The translations under genes and the position numbers were made by a program. 64,000 nt of DNA from Bacteroidales bacterium UBA4116 (GTDB taxonomy: Bacteria > Bacteroidota > Bacteroidia > Bacteroidales > Tannerellaceae): assembly GCA_002381645.1 (NCBI GenBank), contig DFXE01000010.1:348663-412662 (forward strand), written 5' to 3'. Shown piece after piece: positions 1-8,657 of the stretch. The notes under the pieces are model-generated. The model was not told where the DNA came from. It saw nothing but the letters and a program-made list of their open reading frames with translations, and made no database searches. How positions within the stretch are numbered: position 1 is the stretch's first letter; every line of letters begins with the position of its first letter.

Positions 1-1278
1 TTTCTGACCAACATAATGGTGGGCGCGAATACAAATAATCTTAATTTAGATCATCTGACATTTAAAAAGAATGGAGAAAGAGTAAGTTTCCTACATCCGT
101 GGGTGGGTGTAGATGAATTTCTATCGGGAATGTCGGCAAATAATTATCTGTCTGCGGATGTCAATTACCGGATAGGTTCATTCGGATTTTATGACAAACG
201 GGACGGATTCTGGAACTTCGACCTCGGAATAAGGGCAACTGCCGATGCCAATGTTCCGAAATCTTTGCTCGAAATGTCGAAAATAGGATTAAGCGATAAC
301 GAGAATGATGTCTTTGAATACAATATAACAAATACCAAAGCAAATGTATCTGCCTATCTTGAATTGGGGGGTGGTTATTCCCTTCCTTTACTGGATAATA
401 ATTTATTAGTGGGAGCAAAGGCTAAGATATTATTAGGACTGGCCAGTATGGATTTGAATGTCGACAGGTTTAATGCGCAAGTAGGACACGATCAATGGGT
501 GGTACGTTCCAAAGCAACCCTGAAAGGATCGATGCCCGGCATTATTCCAACCTATAATGATGACGGCATATTCGATGGATTTGATTGGGACGAGCAATTC
601 GGGATATCCGGATTCGGACTTGGTTTCGACCTGGGTGCCGTATACGACCTGAAAGCGATATCCCAATCTACCGGAAGCGAACTGCTTGAAAATATATTGG
701 GTAAAACAAAAGTGTCTATGGCGTTTACAGATATAGGTTTTTTAACCTGGTCGGGAGGAAATTCCATGAATTTGAGTTCTCCCAATTCGGAAATTATCGT
801 TCATCCGAAAGAAAGGATCATCTCAGACACATTAGATGAGTATTTTGATGATTTAATAAATGATTTCAAGGAAGCAGTGAACTTTAAACAAACCGGATCG
901 AAAAAAGGAAAAACAGCGAGGCTAAGAACCAATATGAATATAGGTGTTGAATATGAAGCCTGGGCCAATAATATGACAGTCGGCGTTTTATCATCAACTA
1001 AGTTTGGTCTTAGTAAAACCTTTACGGAAGTAACATTGTCGGGCAACTATACTCCGGAGAAAGTCGATTGGCTTGCTGCCACTTTGAGTTATTCATTTAT
1101 TCATAATAAATTTAATACGATAGGTTTAGCAGTTCATTTGGCGCCCACGAAAGGTATTAACTTCTTCCTCGCAAGTGATTACCTCATACCCAGGATCAAT
1201 AAAGAATTCATACCCACAACCAGTAAAGCGGTAAATATACAATTAGGATTCGCTATCCCTCTTGGTGAAACCCGATAA
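1..1278 (+). CDS. DUF5723 family outer-membrane-type protein, 5' truncated
   Basis: The reading frame is open from base 1, with no stop before the first ATG at 16, so the gene almost certainly begins upstream of the window and the signal peptide is missing. The visible part is about 425 residues. It is rich in alternating hydrophobic/polar strands and Gly/Asn turns, typical of a beta-barrel. The order of segments (FKKNGERVSFLHP, LNADV-like, FWNFDLGIR, NVPKSLLEM, GGYSLPLLDNNLLVGAKAK) matches my memory of DUF5723 proteins, conserved Bacteroidota proteins with a predicted barrel and no proven function. It ends in a typical strand (LGFAIPLGETR). A rho-independent terminator follows 28 bases after the stop. 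Confidence 0.75.
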   Translation, partial: FLTNIMVGANTNNLNLDHLTFKKNGERVSFLHPWVGVDEFLSGMSANNYLSADVNYRIGSFGFYDKRDGFWNFDLGIRATADANVPKSLLEMSKIGLSDNENDVFEYNITNTKANVSAYLELGGGYSLPLLDNNLLVGAKAKILLGLASMDLNVDRFNAQVGHDQWVVRSKATLKGSMPGIIPTYNDDGIFDGFDWDEQFGISGFGLGFDLGAVYDLKAISQSTGSELLENILGKTKVSMAFTDIGFLTWSGGNSMNLSSPNSEIIVHPKERIISDTLDEYFDDLINDFKEAVNFKQTGSKKGKTARLRTNMNIGVEYEAWANNMTVGVLSSTKFGLSKTFTEVTLSGNYTPEKVDWLAATLSYSFIHNKFNTIGLAVHLAPTKGINFFLASDYLIPRINKEFIPTTSKAVNIQLGFAIPLGETR

Positions 1279-1596
1279 AATTTATATCTGTATTCATATT
1301 TTAATAAAAAAGGTATCCCTATATGTGATACCTTTTTTTATTTGCTGTCATGTACCGTGTTTCGAATGGAGTAATCGTTGTACCCAAGGAGTTCACAGCA
1401 AAAGAGGATTTGAATAAGGGTAAAGGTTTTAAACGGTAAGTAGTATCTGTTTCACAGGGAGTTTGTATATTTGCCCATCGTAATAAATTCCATAGACGAT
1501 TGTTATTCTTTATGTACACTGCGTATTTGGGATAATTATTGCTCCAATACCATTGTTAAACTCTCATAGACATTTGTTAAATATAAATTTACACCT
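1279..1596. other. Intergenic region, no gene seen
   Basis: Apart from the terminator at 1306-1339 I see nothing supportable in these 318 bases. A 66-codon minus-strand frame at 1319-1519 overlaps the terminator, has no recognisable product and is treated as chance. Confidence 0.6.
1306..1339 (+). terminator. Rho-independent terminator of the DUF5723 gene
   Basis: GGTATC (1312-1317) pairs with GATACC (1327-1332), preceded by an A-run and followed by seven T. The A and T runs extend the stem. It lies just after the upstream stop codon. Confidence 0.8.
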
Positions 1597-2781
1597 ATGA
1601 AAAGACATCTAATGTATTTATTGTTGCTTTTTATAGCCTCTTTGTCTGTAAATGCTCAAACAATAACTTTAAATACCGGAGGTACAAAGTTGTCAGGCTA
1701 TCATATAATTTTACCTTGCGAATATAAAAATCTGCCTGTGGTAGATGTGAGAATTGCCGGAAAAAATTACCGGTTTTTGTTTGATACGGGAGCAATTACT
1801 TCTATTGGGGAGAAGATTATAAATGAGCTTAAGCTGGAACCCGTAGATAGGATGAATGTGATGGATGCTGAAGGCAGGTCAGATAGTTTATACGTTTATT
1901 CCCTGCCTGAGATATTTTTGGGCGGAGTTGCGTTTAATGATATACCGGCACTTCAAATGAAGGAAGGAGAATTGAATCGATGTCTGGCATATGACGGAGT
2001 TATAGGCAGCAACCTGTTGCGCAATTCAATTGTCCGTTTCTCTTATCCTGATAATACGATTGAAATTGCGGATAATCCCCAATCATTCAATTTGAAACAA
2101 AAATATGCACAGAAAATGATGGTGCACTCCTTTCAGAGTTCACCTTTTATAAAAACAGTACTCAGAGACCGCAGGACGGCAAATGTGGAACTTCTTTTCG
2201 ATTCCGGGATGTCAGGTCTATTTGACCTTTCATTGAGGCATTTTTATCTATTTTGCGACAATAAGGTCTTTTCCGATATTGTACAAGAAGGAAAAGGTCG
2301 TCTGGTGTATACTTTCTCTGGAATAGCATCAGATACTGTTCTTTACCGCCTGAGAATTCCACGATTGGAAATAGGAAAGTCGAAATACGAAAATGTACAG
2401 ATAAACACAACTGTTCACGATGATTCGCGTATAGGCATACAATGGCTAAAGTACGGTATTGCCACACTTGATTATAAAAATGAGAAATTCTATTTTGAAC
2501 CTTATCCCGAAACAACAACCAATTTGTTTAGCAAAAAATTCCCTCTTTCGCCCATTCCGCAGGGTAACAAGCTTACTGTTGGTGCGATATGGGATGAGAG
2601 TTTAAATGATAAAATCAGTGTGGGCGACCAAATCCTTTCGATAGATGACATTAACTTCGAAAACATGGATGAATGTGAATTATTTGTGAGCGATTTCAAC
2701 TTTGATGAGAAAGATTCTTGTCTCTTTAAAATAAGGGATAAACAAGGAAATATAAAAAAAATACAGATAGATAAAGAGTAA
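1597..2781 (+). CDS. Secreted retropepsin-like aspartyl protease with C-terminal PDZ-like domain
   Basis: 394 residues. A signal peptide (MKRHLMYLLLLFIASLSVNAQ) sends it out of the cytoplasm. Two pepsin-like half-domains follow: the first carries LFDTGAITS (about residues 62-70), the classical D-T/S-G active-site motif; the second carries LLFDSGMSG (about 199-207). Single-chain retropepsin-like proteins with two such motifs and a C-terminal PDZ-like domain are common in Bacteroidota. The last ~90 residues (KLTVGAIWDESLNDKISVGDQILSIDDINF) have the PDZ pattern of a hydrophobic start followed by GDQILSIDD. Substrates are unknown. It stands alone, with a terminator upstream and a convergent gene downstream. 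Protease activity is inferred from the motifs only. Confidence 0.8.
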   Translation: MKRHLMYLLLLFIASLSVNAQTITLNTGGTKLSGYHIILPCEYKNLPVVDVRIAGKNYRFLFDTGAITSIGEKIINELKLEPVDRMNVMDAEGRSDSLYVYSLPEIFLGGVAFNDIPALQMKEGELNRCLAYDGVIGSNLLRNSIVRFSYPDNTIEIADNPQSFNLKQKYAQKMMVHSFQSSPFIKTVLRDRRTANVELLFDSGMSGLFDLSLRHFYLFCDNKVFSDIVQEGKGRLVYTFSGIASDTVLYRLRIPRLEIGKSKYENVQINTTVHDDSRIGIQWLKYGIATLDYKNEKFYFEPYPETTTNLFSKKFPLSPIPQGNKLTVGAIWDESLNDKISVGDQILSIDDINFENMDECELFVSDFNFDEKDSCLFKIRDKQGNIKKIQIDKE

Positions 2782-2853
2782 ACACTTGCCGGAGTACCGA
2801 AAAAAACACATGGGTAGCCTTGGGTAAGAAACGGAATAATAGTAGATTTTATA

Positions 2854-3876
2854 TTAGCTATTGCCATACAAAACGGAAAGATTATCTTTTTTGAATAGTA
2901 ATTCCATCCCAGGAGATGCTTCCATTAAGTATTTTCCATTGTCGTCAGTGAAAATTATCAAGTAATCGACAAAACTCAAAGCTTCCTTGTATTTTTCGAA
3001 TTCACTTCGCCCCATTGTCATTATAGCTGTCGCTATGCCATCAGCAATAAGGCATTCTTTATAAACAACAGTAGCACTCAATATATCTTGATCTGCCGGA
3101 TATCCGGTTTTTGGATTAATTGTATGCGCATATTTTTTCCCATTCTTAATATAATAATTCAGATAATCCCCAGAAGTAGCAACTGCTAACCTTTGATCCG
3201 TTTGAATTAATTTTATCATTGATAAATTATTAATATTATCATCCGGCTTTCTTATTCCTAATGACCATTTTTCATTTTGAGGGTTTTTACCTTTTACTAA
3301 AATTTCTCCCCCAACATCAATCATATAATTTATTACACCAATATCATCAAAATAATCACCTATCATATCACAAACACATCCATCACCCACACCTGAAAAG
3401 CTAATAAGGATTCTGGGATCAGACTTTATCAACTTATTATCCACAAGGTTAATTTTTTTATAACCCACAAATTCAAGTATACTATCTACATCAATAGCTA
3501 TGTCCTTTGTTCTTATTTCCGTATTATTTTTAAATCCGAACCCCCACTGATTTAATATTGGAGCACATGTAACATCAAAATACCCTCCGGTTATATCTGA
3601 TATATACAATGACTTGCGTAAAGTATTTATAAAAATAGAATCCAATTCTACTTTCTTATTGTTATTTACAAATGAAATAACTGATGTGGAGTCAAATGGA
3701 TTTAGAGATTTATAATAAGCTTTGAAGATATCCTTTATTTCAATATCTAAAGATCTGTCATATTCATACTTTATTTTATAGAATGTGTGATTGACTCCTA
3801 AAGATTCGTAGTATTTTACTTCTTTAGTACAAGATAAGGTCAGTAGAAAACAAATGAATGCTAAAAACTTTTTCAT
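2854..3876 (-). CDS. ApbE-like lipoprotein (FAD:protein FMN transferase family), divergent
   Basis: 340 residues starting with a lipoprotein signal (LLTLSC, lipidated Cys about 16). The family transfers FMN from FAD onto threonines of exported flavoproteins such as the RNF/NQR subunits. Recognisable blocks are TGGYFDVTCAPILNQWGFG, YMIDVGGEILVKG, LAVATSGDYLNYY, YAHTINPKTGYP and IADGIATAIMTMG, the last with the metal-binding Asp and Thr. It is unusual in two places: the expected A-[IK]-A-K-G-Y-x-V-D block reads SGVGDGCVCD, so the conserved Lys is replaced by Asp, and the N-terminal M/Q-G-T-x-Y motif reads NHTFYKIKY. The gene is visibly more AT-rich than its neighbours, which may mean transfer or relaxed selection. 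No partner genes lie nearby. Confidence 0.8.
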   Translation of the reverse strand: MKKFLAFICFLLTLSCTKEVKYYESLGVNHTFYKIKYEYDRSLDIEIKDIFKAYYKSLNPFDSTSVISFVNNNKKVELDSIFINTLRKSLYISDITGGYFDVTCAPILNQWGFGFKNNTEIRTKDIAIDVDSILEFVGYKKINLVDNKLIKSDPRILISFSGVGDGCVCDMIGDYFDDIGVINYMIDVGGEILVKGKNPQNEKWSLGIRKPDDNINNLSMIKLIQTDQRLAVATSGDYLNYYIKNGKKYAHTINPKTGYPADQDILSATVVYKECLIADGIATAIMTMGRSEFEKYKEALSFVDYLIIFTDDNGKYLMEASPGMELLFKKDNLSVLYGNS

Positions 3877-3906
3877 CTACCTATTTTGATTAGTGATTAC
3901 TTCCGG

Positions 3907-3914
3907 CAAAGATA
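3907..3914 (-). promoter_or_regulatory. -7 promoter element for the ApbE-like gene
   Basis: CAAAGATA on the plus strand reads TATCTTTG on the minus strand, matching the Bacteroidota -7 consensus TAnnTTTG. It lies about 30 bases upstream of the ATG. Confidence 0.6.
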
Positions 3915-4261
3915 TGAAGGAATTGTTACAATTAAACATACTGTAAGCCTAATCCTAACGCTTTATTAAAATCATTTATTTCTGCTTGAGCCATTAAGAG
4001 AAACTATTTCCGGCAGTACAATTATGACGCCGTACCGAGAAAAACAGTCTTTCATAGTTATTTACTTACCCTTCCTTCACCTTCCATTTTCTTCCTGAAA
4101 TCCTCTTTCAAAAAGCGTTTGAAGATGGAAGATATACTTCCACCCTAGCATGTAACCTCTCACTTATTTCTTTAATACGACTTTTTTTCAACTGACTTTT
4201 TTCCCACAAGAATCAAAAGTTATGATACAGCTTGTGTAGAATTGTTATGTAGCTTTAGTGA

Positions 4262-4379
4262 TTTTAACAGGAAGTTAACAATAAATTATTGTTCTAACGA
4301 GAGTTAAATCTCCTTTTAACGGGTGTCAAAAATGATTTTAACGCCTGTTAAAAGAAGTTTTAACACCCGTTAAAAGAAT
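4262..4379. repeat. Array of 22-bp near-palindromic units (7-4-7-4 layout)
   Basis: Four consecutive units start at 4292, 4314, 4336 and 4358, exactly 22 bp apart. Each is a 7-bp arm TTYTAAC, 4 variable bases, the inverted arm GTYAAAW, then 4 more variable bases; for example TTTTAAC-GCCT-GTTAAAA at 4336-4353. Half-sites therefore alternate in orientation every 11 bp. A fifth, out-of-phase unit (TTTTAAC-AGGAA-GTTAACA) lies at 4262-4280. The four-base centres vary (GAGA, GGGT, GCCT, ACCC) while the arms are kept. Confidence 0.85.
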
Positions 4380-4548
4380 AAAAGCTCATTACCGGTGATT
4401 TAAATATAGCTGAGTAAGCTATTAATACGCCCTGAAGAAAGATATAAATTATCGCATGGAATCATATATCCGGAATATCAACTTATTTCAACCGGTATAA
4501 AATAATCCGGACTTATTTTCGTTTTAACTTAAATAGTAGAGTTATATA

Positions 4549-6324
4549 ATGCTAAGTAATCAATATTTTAAAACCCTGATCTCATTTGCTTTAGTTTTGT
4601 TTATTTTCAATTCTTGTAAAGAAAAAGAACTTGAAATAAGCGAATTGATCCGTTTCAACCAATTGGGGTTTTATCCGGCGGAAGAAAAAATAGCCATTGT
4701 TGCATCAGAAGATGCGGCTTATAAGAAATTCTATATACGTAATTTACAAACGGATAAGATCGTTTATGACGGTTCGGTATCCGTACCGCGTTCATCTTCT
4801 TTCTCGCCTAAAAAAACAACTGTACTATCCTTCAGCGATTTAAATGATCCTGGGGAATACCGGATTGAAATACCGACTATCGGGAAATCCCATCCGTTTC
4901 TGATAAAAGAGAACCTTTTACAGGATATAGGATCAGCCGGTTTAAAGGCTTTTTATTACCAACGAACCGCCATTCCTATTGAAGAAGAATATGCAGGTAA
5001 ATGGCATAGGCCTGCGGCCCATCCCGACGATAAAATAATGATTCATCCGTCGGCCGCTTCGCCTAAAAGGCCGGCAGGTACTCTCATTTCTTCACCCAAA
5101 GGCTGGTATGATGCAGGTGATTATAACAAGTACATCGTAAATTCGGGATTTACAGTAGGTGTATTGCTTGCTTTATGTGAAGACTTTCCGGAATATGCCC
5201 TGCCTTTAAAATTAAACATACCTGAAAGCGGTAATTCGTCGCCTGACATTTTAAATGAAATTTACTGGAACCTGGATTGGATGCTGACTATGCAGGACCC
5301 GGCAGACGGAGGGGTATACCATAAGCTTACTACTCCAAGGTTCGAAGGATTTATAAAACCTGTGGAATGCGGCCAACAAAGGTATGTAGTGGCCAAGTCG
5401 GTAACTGCAACACTGGATTTTGCCGCTTCTATGGCGCAGGCATCCAGGATATTCTCAGCATTGGAAGAAGATTATCCTGGTTTTTCAGGTAAAATGCTCG
5501 CTGCTGCCCGTAAGGCATTCGAATGGGCAACTAAAAATCCCAAAACTTTTTACAGGCAGGAAGAGATGAATCAAAAATATGAACCTGCAGTTGTTACCGG
5601 TTCGTACGGAGATGAATCGGCCGATGACGAATTTTTCTGGGCGGCATCGGAATTATATATATCCACCGGTGAAGAACGCTACCTTCGCACAGCGGAAAGG
5701 TATGCACCTGAAAAATATACCCTTCCCGTATGGAGTGAGGTAAGCGGTTTAGGATGCCTTTCGCTTATCCGTTACGGCAGTACCCTCGATGCCAAAGGAA
5801 AGGCTTTGGCCAATAAAATGAAATCACAGTTGATAAAGTATGTATACAGCGCTTCAAGGAATATTGAACTGTCTCCTTATGTAGCGCCTTATGGTAGAAA
5901 TCCTAAAGATTTCTTCTGGGGATGCAATTCCGACGCGGCTTCGAATCAGGGAATAACCTTTATACATGCCTGGTTGCTGACAAACGACAGGAAATATCTT
6001 ACCTGTGCCCTTCACAACATGGACTACATCTTAGGAAGAAACGCTACCGGATATTGTTATGTCACCGGTTACGGAACCCAAAGCCCTGAACACCCGCATC
6101 ACCGGCTTTCGGCAAGCGACGGCATTGAAGAACCTATTCCCGGGTTCCTGATAGGAGGCCCAAATCCCGGGATGCAGGACAATTGCGATTATCCGTCCGA
6201 TATTCCAGATGAATGTTATGTAGATGCGGAACCTTCGTATGCATCCAATGAAATAGCGATTAACTGGCAGGCATTATTTACTTATTTCTCCATCGCGCTT
6301 GACGGCTGCCTGTCTGATAAGTGA
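4549..6324 (+). CDS. Glycoside hydrolase family 9 lipoprotein (endoglucanase-like)
   Basis: 591 residues. A lipobox (FIFNSC, Cys23) predicts an outer-membrane lipoprotein. Residues about 30-120 form the CelD_N Ig-like domain typical of GH9 (IRFNQLGFYPAEEKIAIV). The catalytic (alpha/alpha)6 barrel follows: GWYDAGDYNKY at 186-195 holds the conserved D188/D191 pair that activates water, HPHHR starts near 515, and the general acid is probably E568 in ASNEIAINW. GH9 enzymes are inverting hydrolases acting on beta-1,4-glucans or related polymers. No SusC/SusD pair or other CAZyme is adjacent, so the substrate is uncertain. Its stop is 3 bases from the stop of the convergent gene. Confidence 0.92.
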   Translation: MLSNQYFKTLISFALVLFIFNSCKEKELEISELIRFNQLGFYPAEEKIAIVASEDAAYKKFYIRNLQTDKIVYDGSVSVPRSSSFSPKKTTVLSFSDLNDPGEYRIEIPTIGKSHPFLIKENLLQDIGSAGLKAFYYQRTAIPIEEEYAGKWHRPAAHPDDKIMIHPSAASPKRPAGTLISSPKGWYDAGDYNKYIVNSGFTVGVLLALCEDFPEYALPLKLNIPESGNSSPDILNEIYWNLDWMLTMQDPADGGVYHKLTTPRFEGFIKPVECGQQRYVVAKSVTATLDFAASMAQASRIFSALEEDYPGFSGKMLAAARKAFEWATKNPKTFYRQEEMNQKYEPAVVTGSYGDESADDEFFWAASELYISTGEERYLRTAERYAPEKYTLPVWSEVSGLGCLSLIRYGSTLDAKGKALANKMKSQLIKYVYSASRNIELSPYVAPYGRNPKDFFWGCNSDAASNQGITFIHAWLLTNDRKYLTCALHNMDYILGRNATGYCYVTGYGTQSPEHPHHRLSASDGIEEPIPGFLIGGPNPGMQDNCDYPSDIPDECYVDAEPSYASNEIAINWQALFTYFSIALDGCLSDK

Positions 6325-6327
6325 CTT

Positions 6328-6780
6328 TTAGCCCAATTCATCGTAAAAGGGTATGTCCTGCAGGAAAGAATAGGTTTGAGTATCGTAATCAATACGGCAG
6401 CAAAAATGTTGAAGCCCGTTACTGACTATAAGATAAGGAACCTTCAAACATATGTTATAACGGCAAATCTGATCGAATACAGCGCGTTTTATAGTAATAG
6501 CGGGGGATTTATACTCAATGATCATTAAAGGGGCTAAAAAACGATTATATACAACCGTATCGCATCGTTTGGTCGTCGCGTTCAACCGGATGGTTATTTC
6601 GTTAGCAAGAAGATCTTTTGAAAATTGTTTTTCCGAAATAAGGTAATGGATGAAATGCTGCCTGACCCATTCTTCGGGAGTAAGCACGACATACTTCTTC
6701 CTTAAAGGGTCGAAAATCATCTTTCTACCTTCTTTTTGTATTACTTTCGCAGGGAATGCAGGCAGATTTAACGGTTGCAT
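6328..6780 (-). CDS. HsdR-N-like PD-(D/E)XK nuclease-domain protein
   Basis: 150 residues consisting only of a domain resembling the N-terminal nuclease domain of type I restriction R subunits (HSDR_N_2 type). Visible motifs are RCDTVVYN (Asp) and LMIIEYKS (E-x-K), giving a D...ExK active site. The opening NLPAFPAKVIQKEGRKMIFDP and VLTPEEWVRQHFIHYL is the conserved Bacteroidota form. There is no helicase domain and no hsdM or hsdS nearby, so it is not a restriction system by context. It is divergent from AMP nucleosidase, a neighbourhood I remember from other Bacteroidota. Function unknown; a DNA-repair role is possible because holA is close. Confidence 0.8.
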   Translation of the reverse strand: MQPLNLPAFPAKVIQKEGRKMIFDPLRKKYVVLTPEEWVRQHFIHYLISEKQFSKDLLANEITIRLNATTKRCDTVVYNRFLAPLMIIEYKSPAITIKRAVFDQICRYNICLKVPYLIVSNGLQHFCCRIDYDTQTYSFLQDIPFYDELG

Positions 6781-6784
6781 TTAG

Positions 6785-6792
6785 TATATTTG
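6785..6792 (+). promoter_or_regulatory. -7 promoter element for amn
   Basis: TATATTTG matches TAnnTTTG, about 48 bases before the amn ATG. It overlaps the divergent control region shared with the HsdR-N-like gene. Confidence 0.55.
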
Positions 6793-6824
6793 CATGATTA
6801 ATAAAGTAGCCTATTACTACTATA

Positions 6825-6832
6825 CAAAGTTA
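6825..6832 (-). promoter_or_regulatory. -7 promoter element for the HsdR-N-like gene
   Basis: CAAAGTTA on plus is TAACTTTG on minus, matching TAnnTTTG, about 45 bases from the minus-strand ATG. With 6785-6792 it makes overlapping, divergent transcripts likely. Confidence 0.55.
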
Positions 6833-6839
6833 ATGACTT

Positions 6840-7616
6840 ATGAAAACAAAACAAGAAATCGTTGAAAATTGGTTACCCAGATACACAGATCGCCCGTTGA
6901 ACGAGTTTACCGAATATATCCTCCTGACTAATTTTACTAAATATGTGGAGCTGTTTGCCGAACAATTCAATGTAGAAATCAAAGGGCTTAAATGCTCGAT
7001 GCCCAATGCGTCCAACGGAAAGATCATGATCATCAATTTCGGTATGGGAAGTGCTAATGCGGCAACTATCATGGATTTGCTGTCCGCTGTGAAACCTAAA
7101 GCCGTTTTATTCTTAGGGAAATGCGGGGGTTTAAAAAAAGCGAACAAAGAAGGTGATTTTGTTCTGCCCATAGCAGCTATACGCGGCGAAGGAACGTCCA
7201 ACGAATATCTACCCCCCGAAGTGCCTTCATTACCGGCTTTTTCGATGCTTAGGGCCATTTCATCGGCTATCCGCGATAACGGATATGATTACTGGACCGG
7301 TACGGTATATACGACAAACCGCAGGGTATGGGAATTTGATGATAACTTTAAGGAATACCTGAAAAAAACGCATGCCACAGGTATCGACATGGAAACCGCA
7401 ACTTTACTGACTGCCGGTTTTGCTAATGAAATTCCTACCGGAGCATTACTGATGATATCGGATAAACCGCTCGAGGAAAGCGGTGTAAAAACTGAAGAAA
7501 GCGACCGGAGGGTTACCCAGCTGTTTGCTGGAAAGCATGTAGAGTTAGGGGTGGAAGCGCTGCGTCAAATGATTGATAAAAAGAAAACCATACGGCATAT
7601 CCGTTTCAGCTGGTAA
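6840..7616 (+). CDS. amn: AMP nucleosidase, short Bacteroidota form
   Basis: 258 residues. It cleaves AMP to adenine and ribose 5-phosphate in the cytoplasm, part of purine salvage and adenylate control. The phosphorylase-superfamily fold shows in IMIINFGMGSANAATIMDLL, FLGKCGGLKKANKEGDFVLP, the substrate-binding TGIDMETATLLTAG, and LLMISDKPLEE. The protein lacks the extra N-terminal regulatory domain of the long E. coli Amn, as is normal in this phylum. holA follows after an 18-base gap and is probably co-transcribed. A uridine or nucleoside phosphorylase is less likely given the overall match. Confidence 0.85.
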   Translation: MKTKQEIVENWLPRYTDRPLNEFTEYILLTNFTKYVELFAEQFNVEIKGLKCSMPNASNGKIMIINFGMGSANAATIMDLLSAVKPKAVLFLGKCGGLKKANKEGDFVLPIAAIRGEGTSNEYLPPEVPSLPAFSMLRAISSAIRDNGYDYWTGTVYTTNRRVWEFDDNFKEYLKKTHATGIDMETATLLTAGFANEIPTGALLMISDKPLEESGVKTEESDRRVTQLFAGKHVELGVEALRQMIDKKKTIRHIRFSW

Positions 7617-7634
7617 ACCTTTCGATTTAATTTA

Positions 7635-8657
7635 ATGGCTAAAAAAGAAAATACATATGAAGGAATTTGCCGGGATATTCTTGCCGGCCAATTCCAGCCC
7701 GTATATGTTTTAATGGGTGAAGAACCTTTTTTTATTGATAAGATCACTGATTTGCTTATTGAAAATGTTGTAAAAGAAACGGAACGCGACTTTAACCAGA
7801 TTATACTTTACGGCGCCGATACGAATGGAAGCGCTATTTTGAATGCTGCACGGCGTTTTCCGATGATGTCGGAATATCAACTGGTGGTAGTAAGGGAGGC
7901 ACAATTGGTAAGGGATATTGAGATATTGACCAATTATGTGAAGAATCCGTTGCAATCAACCGTTTTGGTAATCAATTATAAATATAAAACCCTTGATAGA
8001 CGGAAAGCATTAGCCGGTGCAGTCGATAAAATGGGGATTTTATTCGAATCGAAAAAGATTCCGGATTACAAAATGCCCGGATTCATTACCTCATTACTGC
8101 AGGAAAGGTCAACAGGCATTGATCCGAAAGCAGCCCAGATGCTATCGGATTTTCTCGGTAATGATTTAAGCCGTTTAAATAAGGAACTGGACAAACTCTC
8201 CCTTTTACTGCCGGAAAACCAACCTAAACGTATAACTCCGGAACTGATCGAACAAAATATCGGCATCAGTAAGGAATACAATAACTATGAATTACTAAAG
8301 GCTATTACTTCGAAAGATGTTTTAAAAGCCAACCGCATTATACAATACTTCGAAAAAAATCCGAAAAGCAACCCCATACAGATGACCCTTCCTGTATTAT
8401 TTAATTATTTTTCAAATCTCCTTATATGCCATTATGCTAAAGACAGGTCGGAGAGCGGACTGATGAATTCACTGGGATTACGAAATACATTTCAGGTGAA
8501 AGATTACCAGACCGGTTTAAAAAACTATTCGGCTATGAAAGTTTTCAACTTAATCAGTGATATTCGTACTACTGATGCCAAATCAAAGGGAGTAGAAAAT
8601 ACTTCCGCAAAAGATTCCGACTTATTGAAAGAATTAGTATATAAAATACTGCACTGA
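7635..8657 (+). CDS. holA: DNA polymerase III subunit delta
   Basis: 340 residues, normal length for the clamp-loader delta subunit, which opens the sliding clamp in the replicative DNA polymerase complex. Family features are the opening QPVYVLMGEEPFFIDKITDLL, the VVREAQLV strand-turn of the AAA+ fold, the loop LNKELDKLSLLL and the IGISKEYNNYELLKAI segment that is characteristic in Bacteroidota. Delta lacks a working Walker A motif, and none is seen here. It follows amn by 18 bases. No terminator with a clear T-run was found after the stop; an AT-rich region follows. Confidence 0.9.
   Translation: MAKKENTYEGICRDILAGQFQPVYVLMGEEPFFIDKITDLLIENVVKETERDFNQIILYGADTNGSAILNAARRFPMMSEYQLVVVREAQLVRDIEILTNYVKNPLQSTVLVINYKYKTLDRRKALAGAVDKMGILFESKKIPDYKMPGFITSLLQERSTGIDPKAAQMLSDFLGNDLSRLNKELDKLSLLLPENQPKRITPELIEQNIGISKEYNNYELLKAITSKDVLKANRIIQYFEKNPKSNPIQMTLPVLFNYFSNLLICHYAKDRSESGLMNSLGLRNTFQVKDYQTGLKNYSAMKVFNLISDIRTTDAKSKGVENTSAKDSDLLKELVYKILH

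Larger units (their letters stand above)
3877..4548. other. Divergent intergenic region (672 bp) with a 22-bp periodic array
   Basis: It lies between the divergent ApbE-like and GH9 genes. It contains the ApbE-side -7 element (3907-3914) and the periodic inverted-repeat array at 4262-4379. No open frame worth calling, tRNA or terminator was seen. No TAnnTTTG element could be placed for the GH9 gene. Confidence 0.6.

Noticed and set aside
1319..1519. 66-residue minus-strand ORF
   Set aside because: Overlaps the upstream terminator and has no recognisable content.
4292..4379. CRISPR array
   Set aside because: Units are 22 bp with conserved arms and only 4-bp variable centres; there are no spacers of 25-40 bp and no cas genes. 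The same applies to 23898-24007 and 41872-41937.
6328..6780. Type I restriction-modification system
   Set aside because: Only an HsdR-N-like domain is present; no helicase, methylase or specificity gene is nearby.
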